From DASUBN01 sp036500225 (GTDB taxonomy: Bacteria; Pseudomonadota; Gammaproteobacteria; Natronospirales; REEB76): a DNA stretch of 52,610 nt. The DNA lies in assembly GCA_036500225.1 (NCBI GenBank), contig DASYCJ010000030.1, positions 1 to 52,610 on the forward strand. Direction: 5' to 3'. Shown here piece after piece: positions 24,126 to 31,144 of this stretch; positions within the stretch are counted from its first letter, which is position 1; each line of letters begins with the position of its first letter. The notes beneath the pieces were generated by a model that saw only the letters and a program-made list of their open reading frames with translations, did no database searches and was not told the origin of the DNA. Both the position numbers and the translations under genes were made by a program.

Positions 24126-24518
24126 ATGGCAGCCACTGCAAACTACGGTACTGGTCGTCGCAAGACGGGCAAGGCCCGGGTCTTCGTCAAAGCCGGCCGC
24201 GGCCGCATCCTCATCAACGGCAAGCCGTTGGATGAATACTTCGGCCGAGTCACTGCGCGCATGATCGTGCGCCAGCCGCTCGACGTGCTGAAGATGAACG
24301 AGTCCGTAGACGTGGAAGCGACCGTCGAGGGCGGTGGCACTACCGGCCAGGCCGGCGCCATCCGTCACGGTCTGACCCGTGCGCTCATCGAGTACGACGA
24401 AGCCAACCGCCCTGCGCTGCGCAAGGCCGGCTTCGTGACCCGCGATGCGCGTGCCGTGGAGCGTAAGAAAGTCGGTCTGCACAAGGCCCGCCGCGCACCG
24501 CAGTACAGCAAGCGCTAA
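24126..24518 (+). CDS. rpsI: 30S ribosomal protein S9
   Basis: A 130-residue protein with Y-G-T-G-R-R-K near the start, G-R-I-L-I-N-G-K-P-L, G-A-I-R-H-G-L-T-R-A-L, and the conserved C-terminal Y-S-K-R tail that reaches toward P-site tRNA. The start ATG is in the short AT-rich spacer after rplM. The transcript probably continues into tRNA-Gln 45 bases downstream, and ends at the terminator at 24645-24672. Confidence 0.98.
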   Translation: MAATANYGTGRRKTGKARVFVKAGRGRILINGKPLDEYFGRVTARMIVRQPLDVLKMNESVDVEATVEGGGTTGQAGAIRHGLTRALIEYDEANRPALRKAGFVTRDARAVERKKVGLHKARRAPQYSKR

Positions 24519-24563
24519 ACAACAGTCCCCGTCAGAGCCAGGGGTTCGTCTGGCAGCAGGTTT

Positions 24564-24637
24564 TGGGGGATCGTCTAGCGGTAGGACTGCGGACTCTGAC
24601 TCCGCCAACCTAGGTTCGAATCCTAGTCCCCCAGCCA
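24564..24637 (+). tRNA. tRNA-Gln (anticodon CUG)
   Basis: A complete cloverleaf: acceptor TGGGGGA pairs with TCCCCCA, the anticodon stem GCGGA/TCCGC holds the 7-base loop CTCTGAC giving anticodon CTG, and the T arm contains GGTTCGAATCC. The CCA end is encoded. The anticodon reads CAG codons for glutamine. It sits just after rpsI and just before an AT-rich segment. Confidence 0.95.
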
Positions 24638-24644
24638 AATAAAG

Positions 24645-24672
24645 AGCCCTGCTAAATGCAGGGCTTTTTATT
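24645..24672 (+). terminator. Intrinsic terminator after tRNA-Gln
   Basis: A perfect 8-base-pair stem, AGCCCTGC (24645-24652) and GCAGGGCT (24658-24665), with a 5-base loop and a TTTTTATTT tract beginning at the stem end. It closes the rplM-rpsI-tRNA-Gln transcription unit. Confidence 0.9.
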
Positions 24673-24688
24673 TGGCTGGTTAGGTGCC

Positions 24689-24934
24689 TTAAGGATGCTT
24701 CGGATCATCGGTACCCTGTATTTTCATAGAAACCTGCATGTCTAATTTCCTACTCTCTGCAAAAGAGAGTAAATCGCTCCAGCAGCCAGTCTCTATCAAA
24801 CCGATATCTGTATTTAGTGAAAGGGTATCAACATCCATGACAACCTTCTTGCATACAAACTCAAGTGGCCGGACGTAAGAGAGGTTGATGTAGGCAAAAG
24901 CGTGTTTTTTTGGGCCATATAAATACAGTGTTAC
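24689..24934 (-). pseudogene. Possible gene remnant in AT-rich segment
   Basis: An open frame of 82 codons that ends at TAA (24689-24691) and is bounded upstream by a TGA at 24935-24937. Its translation looks protein-like (L-Y-L-Y-G-P-K-K-H-A-F-A-Y-I-N at the start, D-P-K-H-P at the end), but it lacks a start codon except an internal ATG at 24838 giving 49 residues. An out-of-frame ATG sits just beyond the stop, suggesting a frameshifted 5' end. Base composition is clearly AT-richer than neighbours, a sign of transfer. No family recognised. Confidence 0.35.
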
Positions 24935-25039
24935 TCATCGAACACATAGGTCTGTGATTCACCCTGTAAATCTCTGGCGCCCGTCCTTAAGACCCTTGGC
25001 CAAAGCATATACCCGCGCCGGTTCTCGTTTCCCGGTCAC

Positions 25040-25438
25040 TCACCAGCAATCATGCGTGCACTGCGGCAGGAACGGCCGGTGCAGAATCAGCACTACGGCG
25101 ATGCGTCCGGCGATGGAAATCAATAGTGCGAGTGCGAGTTGGACGCTGAGCGGAACCGCGATGTTTGCGTAGCGCTTCAGGAGCCAGGCGGTGAGAGGGC
25201 AGGCCGCGATGCCGGAAAACATAGCGAACCAGCCGTTGGTCAGCGGCCACGGCCCTTCGTCTATGAGGAGGGCCAAGCCACCTATGCTGAGCAAAACTCC
25301 CCAAACCCAGGCTACTGCCTGTGCGAAGACCGATCCGGCCCGGGTCAATGGAATCGAGGGTCTGTTGGCAACCGAGGCTGCTATGGCCACTGCCAGCAAC
25401 AGCACGGCGTATATGGCGAAGAGAACGAGATGCTGCAT
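25040..25438 (-). CDS. Small polytopic membrane protein, function unknown
   Basis: A 132-residue protein with four predicted helices (about 4-22, 40-62, 68-86 and 95-118) and a cysteine-containing end Q-C-T-H-D-C-W. No family motif is recognised. It lies on the far side of a bidirectional terminator from the lysine-rich peptide gene at 25514-25582, so it must have its own promoter within the 25440-25480 gap or read-through. Confidence 0.6.
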   Translation of the reverse strand: MQHLVLFAIYAVLLLAVAIAASVANRPSIPLTRAGSVFAQAVAWVWGVLLSIGGLALLIDEGPWPLTNGWFAMFSGIAACPLTAWLLKRYANIAVPLSVQLALALLISIAGRIAVVLILHRPFLPQCTHDCW

Positions 25439-25480
25439 CGTGACCTACTTCGTGTCCCCACCCGCTTCGGGTCGGGAAAG

Positions 25481-25508
25481 AAAAAGCCCCGCTTTCGCGG
25501 GGCTTTTT
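25481..25508. terminator. Bidirectional intrinsic terminator
   Basis: A 12-base-pair perfect stem, AAAAAGCCCCGC and GCGGGGCTTTTT, with a 4-base TTTC loop. The A-tract and T-tract make it active on either strand. On the minus strand it starts five bases after the stop of the lysine-rich peptide gene. Confidence 0.9.
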
Positions 25509-25513
25509 GAGGA

Positions 25514-25582
25514 CTAGCGCTTCTTGCCAGCCTTCTTCTTCTTCTTGGCGACTTTCTTCTTTGCAGCTTTTTTCTTAGCCAT
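25514..25582 (-). CDS. 22-residue lysine-rich peptide (histone H1-tail-like)
   Basis: A 22-codon frame starting M-A-K-K-K-A-A-K-K-K-V-A and ending A-G-K-K-R; 14 of 22 residues are Lys or Arg. A strong AGGAG Shine-Dalgarno lies eight bases before the ATG and a strong intrinsic terminator begins five bases after the stop, so it behaves as its own transcription unit. Its start and its A-G-K-K-R end resemble the 60-residue H1-like protein at 34833-35015. A role in DNA or RNA binding is an inference. Confidence 0.7.
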   Translation of the reverse strand: MAKKKAAKKKVAKKKKKAGKKR

Positions 25583-25711
25583 GGTCGTTCTCCTCAGTTA
25601 GATTTTCTAACAGTCTTCCTCCCAACCATCGCCGACCCCGGGAGGGCAACCGGCAACGTTACATATATCTTAATCTAAAACTCGCGCACTACAAGCCCTT
25701 CAGTCAAAACG

Positions 25712-25738
25712 AAAAACCCCGGTCTCGAGCCGGGGTTC
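25712..25738 (-). terminator. Intrinsic terminator of the cysteine-rich protein gene
   Basis: Stem AACCCCGG (25715-25722) with CCGGGGTT (25730-25737) around a 7-base loop. On the minus strand it is followed by a TTTTTC tract and lies 26 bases after the stop of the 25764-26723 gene. Confidence 0.8.
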
Positions 25739-25763
25739 TCTTCGCGCGTCCGCTTGGAGGCTC

Positions 25764-26723
25764 TCACTCCACTCGCTTGAGCCATATCTCCCGCCAAAAC
25801 TGCAGGTTGGAGCGCTGGCAGCCCCAGGCCTCGCAGGTCACGCCGTCTAGGACCACGGTGTCCTTCAATTCGATCATCTTGCCGGTCTCTTCCAGGATCA
25901 TCTTCTGCATCCGATTCGCCACCCTGTAGCGCCTGCCGCAGTAGGGCAGCATGGGCGGGGCGAACAGGAGGCCCTTGTTCTTGCCGGCGGTGTCCAGGGT
26001 CGCCTCGATCTCCTTGCGGCTTTTGACCTCGACCCAATCGCCGGGCTTGAGGCCGAGGCTCAACCTCTCGGTCTTTTGCCGAGTGCCGACTACGGCATAG
26101 TCTGTCTCGGCTCCGGTGATGTTCTTCACCCGGTTCGAGACAGTCCCCAGGATGTGCCGCGAGAACTCGAGCGAGCTGATGTTGCCGCTCTGCAGGTCCC
26201 GCAGATCATCCCCCAGCCGTTCGCCGAAGCTGCGGTTCTCTTCCAGGCGTGCGGTGGCGGCGCCGGCCAGCTCGGTCGACTGGCAGAAATACTGCTCGCC
26301 CGTCCTGGTCTTGAGCACCGCTTCCGCCGCATCCGCCGGGCTATGGGTCGCTGCGGTGGTGGACTCAGCGCTCAGCCAGGCCTCTCTCCAGAAGAGCAGG
26401 CACTTGCGCTGGCATCCATCATGGGCAGCACCGTCGCAACGCAGACCCTGGAGGAAGACCACGTCATCGAATTCGCATATCCCGGCGCCTTCCACACAGG
26501 TTCGGTTCGGCCGGCAGATCACGCGGAAGGAACGGCCGCAATAGGGGATCATTTCGGGCATGAACGGCAGGCCGTCGAGCTTGCCGTCACTATCGAGGGT
26601 CTTGAGGATGTCTTTCAGGCCGCGCACCCACACCGTCTGACCGGTGCGGAAAGTGCGCTCCTTCTTGATGTGATCCATATTCTTCGCGGGTGCGGGCGGG
26701 AGAGACGCAGTGTTCAGGGGCAT
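25764..26723 (-). CDS. Tandem-repeat cysteine-rich protein of unknown function
   Basis: A 319-residue protein made of two copies of one domain. Repeat 1 spans about 30-117 and repeat 2 about 229-315. Both have a T-L-D-x-x-G-K segment, then Y-C-G-R (61-64 and 261-264), and end F-W-R-E-x-W-L. Repeat 1 keeps seven cysteines (62, 70, 76, 83, 96, 104, 108) with a histidine at 101, which could bind metal; repeat 2 keeps only three (262, 297, 302). A helical linker of about 110 residues separates them. An internal ATG at 26678 is an alternative start. No signal peptide is seen. The 248 bases upstream are AT-rich without a recognisable gene. Confidence 0.75.
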   Translation of the reverse strand: MPLNTASLPPAPAKNMDHIKKERTFRTGQTVWVRGLKDILKTLDSDGKLDGLPFMPEMIPYCGRSFRVICRPNRTCVEGAGICEFDDVVFLQGLRCDGAAHDGCQRKCLLFWREAWLSAESTTAATHSPADAAEAVLKTRTGEQYFCQSTELAGAATARLEENRSFGERLGDDLRDLQSGNISSLEFSRHILGTVSNRVKNITGAETDYAVVGTRQKTERLSLGLKPGDWVEVKSRKEIEATLDTAGKNKGLLFAPPMLPYCGRRYRVANRMQKMILEETGKMIELKDTVVLDGVTCEAWGCQRSNLQFWREIWLKRVE

Positions 26724-26971
26724 GGTAGTCCAGTCGGCCTCAAGCGAGCAAAGTAAAGACGATGTAAGTAAAACGCGGCATGCAACTCTGCATTCAAGCG
26801 GAAGACCCGGACCACTTCAGATTTATTCCCGACCTCACAAGCATGCAATGACGCACATCGATTTGCACTCGATGGCTTACATATTTGCAGTGATACGTAT
26901 GGTTATATGCGGGCTAGCGGCGACGCGCTACAGCGGAGTATCAGAAAGGCGATGCTTCAGGAGGCCGTTTT

Positions 26972-27325
26972 TTACGGGGAATTCTCGCTACCCCTTAGCT
27001 CATCGAATACGTTGTCACCGGAGCCCTCGCGGGTCCGCCAAGTGAAATGCTCGACGATGCGCGTGCGTCCATCCGGCAATGTCACCAAGTCGCAGATGGA
27101 GCTACCGCCATGGATCTCCCCGGATGCTTCCACTTGGGTGTAGCGGAAGCTGAGTGAATTTTCCGACATCTCACCCACGAGATAACCGCGGGCGATGGAA
27201 CCGCCGCTATAGCGCGCCAGCACGCGGTCATGCTTCTGGGTGAAATGTAGAAGGGTGTCTGCGCCCACCACGCCGATGTCGGCGGTGGCGCTCACGTACA
27301 TGGTCAAGCCATGAAGGTCCATCAT
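26972..27325 (-). CDS. Small protein of the so-called n-acetylglutamate synthase-like family
   Basis: A 117-residue beta-rich protein with the pattern G-A-D-T-L-L-H-F-x-Q, Y-S-G-G-S-I-A-R-G-Y-L-V-G, and L-P-D-G-R-T-R-I-V-E-H-F-T-W. Many homologs carry the name n-acetylglutamate synthase in databases, yet no acetyltransferase fold is visible and that name is probably wrong. The ATG at 27325 overlaps the stop of the upstream secreted protein (ATGA), so the two are translationally coupled. Confidence 0.7.
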   Translation of the reverse strand: MMDLHGLTMYVSATADIGVVGADTLLHFTQKHDRVLARYSGGSIARGYLVGEMSENSLSFRYTQVEASGEIHGGSSICDLVTLPDGRTRIVEHFTWRTREGSGDNVFDELRGSENSP

Positions 27326-27567
27326 CCTGCCTTGTCCCCCGCTGCCTTCGCTTCCTTCAGGCACACGAACCCACCTTGTGGCGAGTTGGCGTATTGCTTG
27401 GTGCCTTTCTTGTAGTACAGATGGGTCTTGGTGTTGAGCCACACCACCGTGTCCAGGGGGCAACGGGTCTGGGCCGTGTCATCGGCGTTGAACTGGACCA
27501 CCGGCGCCGGAGCGGCGTAGACGCCGAAGGCGAGGGTAAGCAGTAGGGTAGGTATGAGTCTTTTCAT
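27322..27567 (-). CDS. Small secreted cysteine-containing protein
   Basis: An 81-residue precursor with a clear signal peptide (cleaved near V-Y-A at about 18). The mature part of about 60 residues has the pattern C-P-L-D-T-V-V-W-L-N-T-K, then K-K-G-T-K-Q-Y-A-N, then G-G-F-V-C-L-K-E-A-K-A-A-G. Its two cysteines could form one disulfide. This mini-domain occurs widely in proteobacteria as a periplasmic protein of unknown role. It is the first gene of a two-gene unit with the following small protein. Confidence 0.75.
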   Translation of the reverse strand: MKRLIPTLLLTLAFGVYAAPAPVVQFNADDTAQTRCPLDTVVWLNTKTHLYYKKGTKQYANSPQGGFVCLKEAKAAGDKAG

Positions 27568-27702
27568 GGTGTTCTCCCGGATCCCCCTCTCGCCACCAGC
27601 ATATACCCTTACCTGGATATAAGCGCTCGCTGTGTCGATTCCATGCCGCTTCGTTCGACTGTATGGCGGATACCCCTTAACCTGTCATGCAAGGAGTCAC
27701 TT

Positions 27703-28059
27703 ATGCAGTACCTATTGTTGATCTATGCCAACGAATCCAAGTTCCGCAGCATGGGCTCGGCCGAACTCGAGGCCATGAGCAAGGAATACGGCGTCTATAC
27801 CCAGGCCATCGTGAAGAGCGGCCATCTCAAGGGCGGTGAGCGGCTGCGCCCCACGGCCGATGCCCAGACCGTGAGGGTGAAGGATGGCAAGGTGGTGAGC
27901 ACCGACGGCCCCTTCGCCGAGACCCGCGAGCAACTGGCCGGGTTCTATCTGGTGGAAGCCAAGGACATGGATGAGGCCAAGGGCCTGGCGGTACGCATCC
28001 CCGGCGCCAAGGTCGGCTGCATCGAAGTGCGACCGATCTGGCCCGTGACCATGGAGTGA
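27703..28059 (+). CDS. YCII-related (DGPF) protein, copy 1
   Basis: A 118-residue dimeric alpha-beta barrel type protein beginning M-Q-Y-L-L-L-I-Y and carrying the D-G-P-F motif at about 68-71 followed by A-E-T-R-E-Q-L. The ATG at 27703 follows AAGGAG. DGPF proteins are regularly encoded beside ECF42-type sigma factors; a second copy and the sigma gene follow. Whether they are the signal sensors or targets is not settled by sequence. Confidence 0.88.
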   Translation: MQYLLLIYANESKFRSMGSAELEAMSKEYGVYTQAIVKSGHLKGGERLRPTADAQTVRVKDGKVVSTDGPFAETREQLAGFYLVEAKDMDEAKGLAVRIPGAKVGCIEVRPIWPVTME

Positions 28060-28068
28060 GGTGATCCC

Positions 28069-28416
28069 ATGCAGTACATGTTGCTGATCTACCAGAAAGA
28101 CATGGATGCCGGCCAGCAGGATCAGGCCACCATGGCCAAGATCTACCAGGAGTATCAGGCGCTCAACGAGGACCTGAAGAAGCGCGGGCAGTTCATCTCC
28201 AACCACGGCCTGAAAGCCGCTTCCACCGCAACCACCTTGCAGGTGCGGGATGGCAAGACCGTGACCACCGATGGCCCCTTCGCCGAGACGCGGGAGCAAC
28301 TGGGCGGCTACTACGTGGTGGAAGCAGGTGACCTGGATGAGGCCATAGGCATCGCCGAGCGCATCCCGAGTGCCCGCTGGGGCACGGTAGAGATAAGGCC
28401 CGTCTGGGGCAGTTGA
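28069..28416 (+). CDS. YCII-related (DGPF) protein, copy 2
   Basis: A 115-residue paralog of the preceding protein, with M-Q-Y-M-L-L-I-Y at the start and D-G-P-F at about 68-71, so the two align without shifts there. It begins nine bases after the first copy with GAGGTG upstream. Its stop overlaps the TTG start of the sigma factor gene (TTGA), so the three genes form one operon. Confidence 0.88.
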   Translation: MQYMLLIYQKDMDAGQQDQATMAKIYQEYQALNEDLKKRGQFISNHGLKAASTATTLQVRDGKTVTTDGPFAETREQLGGYYVVEAGDLDEAIGIAERIPSARWGTVEIRPVWGS

Positions 28417-29675
28417 GCCAGAGCTTGGACACGAACGAGATAGAAGCCATCTATCGCCGGGAGGCGGGTCGCGTGCTGGCCACGCTGATCCGTCTCCTGG
28501 GCGACTTCGAGATGGCGGAGGAAGCGCGCCAGGACGCCTTCGCCGCGGCACTGGAACGCTGGCCCACTGCCGGAGTGCCGGAGAATCCCCGGGCTTGGCT
28601 CGTGGACGTGGGCCGCAACAAGGCCATAGACCAGATGCGCCGCAACCACGTGTACAAGAGCAAGGTCTTGAGGCTGGAGAAAGCCGCCCTCGAAGAAGCC
28701 GCGGAGCCGGGTGAACATCCGGACGCCGCTTTCGGTGACGATCGCCTGAGGCTCATCTTCACCTGCTGCCACCCGGCCCTGAATCCGGCGGTGCAAGTGG
28801 CCCTCACGCTGCGCGCCGTGTGTGGGCTCAGCACCGAGGCGGTGGCGCGGGCCTTCCTGGTGGCGGAAGAGGCCATGGCTCAGCGCCTGGTGCGGGCACA
28901 GCGCAAGATCCGCGAGGCGGGCATCCCTTATGAAGTGCCGGAGCCGCCGCTCCTGGATGAGCGCATGCAGAGTGTGCTGGCGGTGATCTACTCGGTGTTC
29001 ACGGAAGGCTACGCGGTCACTTCTGGCGAGCAGCTGATCTCAGCGGAGCTCTGCCTGGAAGCCATCCGCCTTGGGCGCCTGCTGGGCGCACTCTTGCCGG
29101 AACGGGCCGACGTACAGGGCCTGGTCGCACTCATGCTCTTGCACGATGCGCGGCGCAAGGCGCGGCTCACGGAAGCGGGCGATATCGTGCTGCTGGACCA
29201 GCAGGACGTGACGCTCTGGGACCAGGGTCAGATCAACGAAGGCGTGGGTCGGCTAGAACTGGCCTTGCGGATGCCGGGCCGGATCAGCGCCTACACGGTG
29301 CAGGCGGCCATCGCCGCGCTGCATGTGCATGCCATCTCGCAGGAGACCAAGGATTGGCCGCAGATCGCGGCGCTCTACGAGGTGTTGCTGCGCCTGCAGC
29401 CTTCGCCGGTGGTGGAGCTGAATCGTGCGGTGGCGGTGTCCATGGTGGATGGCCCCGCGAAGGCCCTATTGCTCGTTGATTCCCTCGCGGGACGCGGCGA
29501 CTTCAAGGAGTATCACTTGCTGCACGTAGTGCGAGCGGACCTCCTGAAGCGTCTGGGTCGGCGCGACGAGGCATTGTCCGCGTATCGCGCGGCACTGGAG
29601 GCTGCCAAGACCGATCCCGAGCGGCGTCTCCTGGAACGACGCATGACGGAGCTGGGAGGGGCGCAGCTTCCGTGA
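28413..29675 (+). CDS. ECF sigma factor with C-terminal TPR-like extension (ECF42 type)
   Basis: A 420-residue protein. Region 2 lies at about 10-75 (includes D-F-E-M-A-E-E-A-R-Q-D-A-F and N-K-A-I-D-Q-M-R-R) and region 4 at about 105-165 (L-R-A-V-C-G-L-S-T-E-A-V-A-R-A-F). A long helical extension to the end includes repeat-like segments such as P-S-P-V-V-E-L-N-R-A-V-A-V. ECF42 sigmas lack an anti-sigma and are thought to be controlled through this extension. Start is a TTG overlapping the stop of the DGPF gene. Confidence 0.87.
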   Translation: MSQSLDTNEIEAIYRREAGRVLATLIRLLGDFEMAEEARQDAFAAALERWPTAGVPENPRAWLVDVGRNKAIDQMRRNHVYKSKVLRLEKAALEEAAEPGEHPDAAFGDDRLRLIFTCCHPALNPAVQVALTLRAVCGLSTEAVARAFLVAEEAMAQRLVRAQRKIREAGIPYEVPEPPLLDERMQSVLAVIYSVFTEGYAVTSGEQLISAELCLEAIRLGRLLGALLPERADVQGLVALMLLHDARRKARLTEAGDIVLLDQQDVTLWDQGQINEGVGRLELALRMPGRISAYTVQAAIAALHVHAISQETKDWPQIAALYEVLLRLQPSPVVELNRAVAVSMVDGPAKALLLVDSLAGRGDFKEYHLLHVVRADLLKRLGRRDEALSAYRAALEAAKTDPERRLLERRMTELGGAQLP

Positions 29676-29744
29676 CTGACATCATGGTCTCGGGAGGCCT
29701 GGCGGCGTTAGTTTTCCGGTATACAGCGCATATCGAGGTGTCCC

Positions 29745-30122
29745 ATGGCAGCCCGCAAGAAGACTCACTCCCGTACCCGCACCACGCGCCGCCCCCGTCG
29801 CGGCGCTACCACCCGCAAGAAGGCCGGAAGCCGCCGCAAGCGTTACTGGTCCGGCCGCGTGACGCGCACCAGTCATGCCATGGACCTGAGACAGGGTGTG
29901 TTCACGGGCAATGATCCCGACAAGATCGCCCGCTCGGTACTGGACTCCGCCAAACGCAGCCATACCCGCAAGACCACGCCTTACCGCTCCGCCATGTCCA
30001 TGATCAACTTCTACATCAACCGCGGCGGCAAGGGCTTGAGCGCCACCAAGAAGCGCGTGTTGGAGCGGGCCAAGGATGCCCTGCGCCGGCAGGCGGGCAA
30101 GCGGAAGAAGCCCGCCCACTGA
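29745..30122 (+). CDS. DUF3175 protein with basic N-terminal tail
   Basis: A 125-residue protein. Residues about 1-35 are a strongly basic Arg/Lys/Thr tail; the folded part follows with Y-W-S-G-R-V-T-R-T-S-H-A-M-D-L, G-V-F-T-G-N-D-P-D-K-I-A-R-S, and S-A-M-S-M-I-N-F-Y-I-N-R, which is the DUF3175 pattern. The tail suggests nucleic acid contact, but no function is established. It is the third Lys/Arg-rich small gene of the window. GAGGTGTCCC precedes the ATG. Confidence 0.85.
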   Translation: MAARKKTHSRTRTTRRPRRGATTRKKAGSRRKRYWSGRVTRTSHAMDLRQGVFTGNDPDKIARSVLDSAKRSHTRKTTPYRSAMSMINFYINRGGKGLSATKKRVLERAKDALRRQAGKRKKPAH

Positions 30123-30178
30123 GGGAACTCTGAAGGCCAGGCAGGGTCGCATCTGGACTGCCACCAGAAAGGCCTTTC

Positions 30179-31144
30179 ATGAAATCCCTGCCCCTCGTGT
30201 TCGCTATGACGGCGCTGTTCGCCAGTGCTGCCGGCGCAGATGCCTTGCCCCAGGTGTTCGCGCCGGGCGTGATCTCAGGTCCCGCCGACGATGCCGGGCC
30301 GACCTTCACTCCCGACGGCAAGACTGTGTATTTCTTCCGCGCCAACTCCAAGGATTACTTCATCATGGAGTCGCATCGAGTGAAGCAGGGCTGGTCCATG
30401 CCTGTGATCGCGCCGTTCTCGGGACAGTGGCGGGACCTGGAGCCAGCCATGGCGACCGATGGTTCCTATCTCATCTTCGCGTCCAGCCGGCCGCTGCCCG
30501 GCAGCGACACCCAGCCCGATGGGTCCTGGGGAGGTCAGCCCCATCCGGGCAAGGGTGGAAATCTATGGCGCGTGGAGAGGAAGGGCAAGAGCTGGGGCGA
30601 GCCCACACGCCTACCGGATACGGTCAACCGCAGCCTCAACATCTTCAGTCCCACCCTCGCCGCCAACGGCGACCTCTACTTCATGGAGGCCTCCGGCGAG
30701 GGTATGCATTTCCGCTTGTTCATGTCGGCATTGATAGACGGCGTCTATCAGCCGCCGGTGCCGATGCCGTTCACGGCCGGCCAGTACGGCGGCGTGGATG
30801 CAGCAGTGGCAGCGGATGAGTCTTATCTCGTGTTCTCATCCAACCGGCCGCCGGCGCCCGCGGGCCAATCGGCGATGTTCATCGTGTTCCGCAAGGACGG
30901 CCAGTGGGGTGAGCCGCAGCCCCTGCCGGACGCCATCAATGCCTTCGCCTCTGCCAACGAATCGCACCTGAGTCCCGACGGCCATACGCTGTATTTCGCC
31001 AGCGGCCAGGTGCAGGGCGGACCCGCTGTGAGGGATGCGGCAGCGGCGAATAAGGTATTGACGGAGATGCAAGCCTGGAACGACGGCGCACTGAACATCT
31101 GGCAAGTGGACCTCACCGGATACCTCAAGGAGCTTCAGAAATGA
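30179..31144 (+). CDS. Periplasmic PD40 beta-propeller protein, copy 1
   Basis: A 321-residue protein with a signal peptide (likely cut after G-A-D-A near 22). It contains several TolB/PD40-like blades with the S-P-D-G-x-x-x-Y-F core: T-F-T-P-D-G-K-T-V-Y-F, L-I-F-A-S-S-R-P, L-V-F-S-S-N-R-P and L-S-P-D-G-H-T-L-Y-F. Blade proteins of this kind bind partners or glycans; no enzyme motif is visible. The stop overlaps the start of its paralog (ATGA). Confidence 0.8.
   Translation: MKSLPLVFAMTALFASAAGADALPQVFAPGVISGPADDAGPTFTPDGKTVYFFRANSKDYFIMESHRVKQGWSMPVIAPFSGQWRDLEPAMATDGSYLIFASSRPLPGSDTQPDGSWGGQPHPGKGGNLWRVERKGKSWGEPTRLPDTVNRSLNIFSPTLAANGDLYFMEASGEGMHFRLFMSALIDGVYQPPVPMPFTAGQYGGVDAAVAADESYLVFSSNRPPAPAGQSAMFIVFRKDGQWGEPQPLPDAINAFASANESHLSPDGHTLYFASGQVQGGPAVRDAAAANKVLTEMQAWNDGALNIWQVDLTGYLKELQK

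Noticed and set aside
24564..24637. tRNA-Gln as an attachment site of an integrated island
   Set aside because: No integrase gene and no direct repeat of the tRNA 3' end was found in the following few kilobases, so an att site cannot be supported.
26907..27143. Plus-strand open frame of 78 codons starting in the gap upstream of the cysteine-rich gene
   Set aside because: Most of it is antisense to the coupled small-protein gene at 26972-27325, and its composition is arginine-serine rich without any recognisable pattern.
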